A DNA stretch of 5,464 nt. Origin: Actinomycetota bacterium (GTDB lineage Bacteria > Actinomycetota > Thermoleophilia > Gaiellales > Gaiellaceae). The translations under genes were made by a program, and so were the position numbers. Shown here piece by piece: positions 4,836 to 5,464 of the stretch (positions are counted from its first letter, which is position 1; every line of letters begins with the position of its first letter). A model generated the notes under the pieces. That model saw only the letters and a program-made list of their open reading frames with translations, did no database searches and was not told the DNA's origin. Location of the stretch: positions 905 through 6,368 of the forward strand of contig PLDP01000281.1 in assembly GCA_003136795.1 (NCBI GenBank), read 5' to 3'.

Positions 4836-5464
4836 ATGAGCACTCATGCGATCTTCCGCCCTCCGGCGCCCCGCAACGAGCCGATCAACGACTATGCGCC
4901 CGGCAGCCCCGAGCGCGAACGCCTCCAGCGGCGTGTCCAGCAGATGAGCGACGAGCGCCTCGAGATCCCGCTTGTGATCGGTGGCAAGGACGTGACCACC
5001 GGCGAGCTTAAACAGGCGGTCATGCCGCACGACAAGGAGCACGTTCTCGCCGACGTCCACCAGGGCAACGCCGAGCACGTGCAGCTCGCGATCGACGCGG
5101 CCGCAAAGGCGTGGGCGGACTGGTCGCGCTGGCCCTGGGAGGAGCGCGCTGCGGTGCTGCTGCGCGCGGCCGAGCTGCTTGCAGGCCCGTGGCGCGACAC
5201 GATGAACGCCGCGACGATGCTCGGACAGTCGAAGACGGCGCACCAGGCGGAGATCGACGCCGCATGCGAGTCGATCGACTTCTTCCGCTTCAACGTCGAG
5301 TTCATGACGCGCATCTACGCGGAGCAGCCGATCTCGTCACCCGGCATCTGGAACCGCATGGAGTACCGCCCGCTCGAGGGCTTCGTCTTCGCGGTCTCGC
5401 CGTTCAACTTCACCGCGATCGCCGCGAACCTGACGAGCTCGCCCGCGCTGATGGGCAACGCGGT
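4836..5464 (+). CDS. pruA: L-glutamate gamma-semialdehyde dehydrogenase (delta-1-pyrroline-5-carboxylate dehydrogenase), truncated at right edge
   Basis: The first 209 codons are present of a protein whose family is usually about 540 residues. The enzyme oxidises L-glutamate 5-semialdehyde (in equilibrium with pyrroline-5-carboxylate) to glutamate with NAD+, the second step of proline degradation, in the cytoplasm. The N-terminal NAD-binding half shows characteristic stretches: MLGQSKTAHQAEIDAACE (128-145), SIDFFRFNVEF (146-156) and NRMEYRPLEGFVFAVSPFNF (173-192), followed by TAIAANLTSSPALMGN. N191 in PFNF matches the conserved ALDH asparagine that helps form the oxyanion hole. The catalytic Cys and Glu lie beyond the window edge. 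These signatures separate it from generic aldehyde dehydrogenases and match the single-domain actinobacterial and mitochondrial type rather than an internal PutA domain, because the protein starts directly with the ALDH N-terminus. The ATG at 4836 has no ribosome-binding site and is probably leaderless. Confidence 0.95.
   Translation, partial: MSTHAIFRPPAPRNEPINDYAPGSPERERLQRRVQQMSDERLEIPLVIGGKDVTTGELKQAVMPHDKEHVLADVHQGNAEHVQLAIDAAAKAWADWSRWPWEERAAVLLRAAELLAGPWRDTMNAATMLGQSKTAHQAEIDAACESIDFFRFNVEFMTRIYAEQPISSPGIWNRMEYRPLEGFVFAVSPFNFTAIAANLTSSPALMGNA

Overview
The window is a high-GC (about two thirds or more G+C) stretch of ordinary-looking bacterial chromosome. It holds seven protein genes, two of them cut by the window edges. 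A WhiA-type regulator, an actinobacterial-style proline-catabolic aldehyde dehydrogenase, GTG starts and TANNNT boxes just upstream of start codons all suggest an actinobacterium. A deep-branching lineage such as Thermoleophilia is my inference and is not shown by the sequence. I see no rRNA, tRNA, CRISPR array, insertion sequence or phage gene.

Layout from left to right. (1) Bases 1-674, minus strand: a polytopic membrane protein running off the left edge, 21 bp downstream of the next gene. (2) 696-2207, minus: a complete M32 metallocarboxypeptidase with all family motifs. (3) 2208-2460: a gene-free spacer with two strong hairpins, probably the end of the whiA transcript and the promoter of the carboxypeptidase pair. 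(4) 2461-3366, minus: whiA. (5) 3353-3820, minus: an alkylguanine-DNA-alkyltransferase homologue whose last 14 bp overlap the start of whiA. (6) 3845-4351, plus: a small membrane protein starting 25 bp from the alkyltransferase start, in a divergent arrangement. (7) 4333-4818, minus: a small P-loop NTPase that converges on and overlaps the membrane protein gene by 19 bp. (8) 4836-5464, plus: the N-terminal 209 codons of delta-1-pyrroline-5-carboxylate dehydrogenase, starting 18 bp from the NTPase start.

Likely transcription units are alkyltransferase-whiA (translationally coupled), carboxypeptidase-membrane protein, and three single or edge-truncated genes expressed from two very short divergent intergenic regions. 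The 17-bp gap between the NTPase and the dehydrogenase is a near-symmetric sequence. It appears to hold overlapping back-to-back -10 elements, each placed to make a leaderless mRNA.

The most notable protein observation is the alkyltransferase homologue. The residue aligned with the catalytic cysteine is valine and the hinge asparagine is cysteine, while the other active-site and DNA-binding positions are kept at the exact family spacing. This suggests a non-enzymatic, or differently acting, DNA-damage-binding protein coupled to whiA. I found no clearly new multi-gene system.
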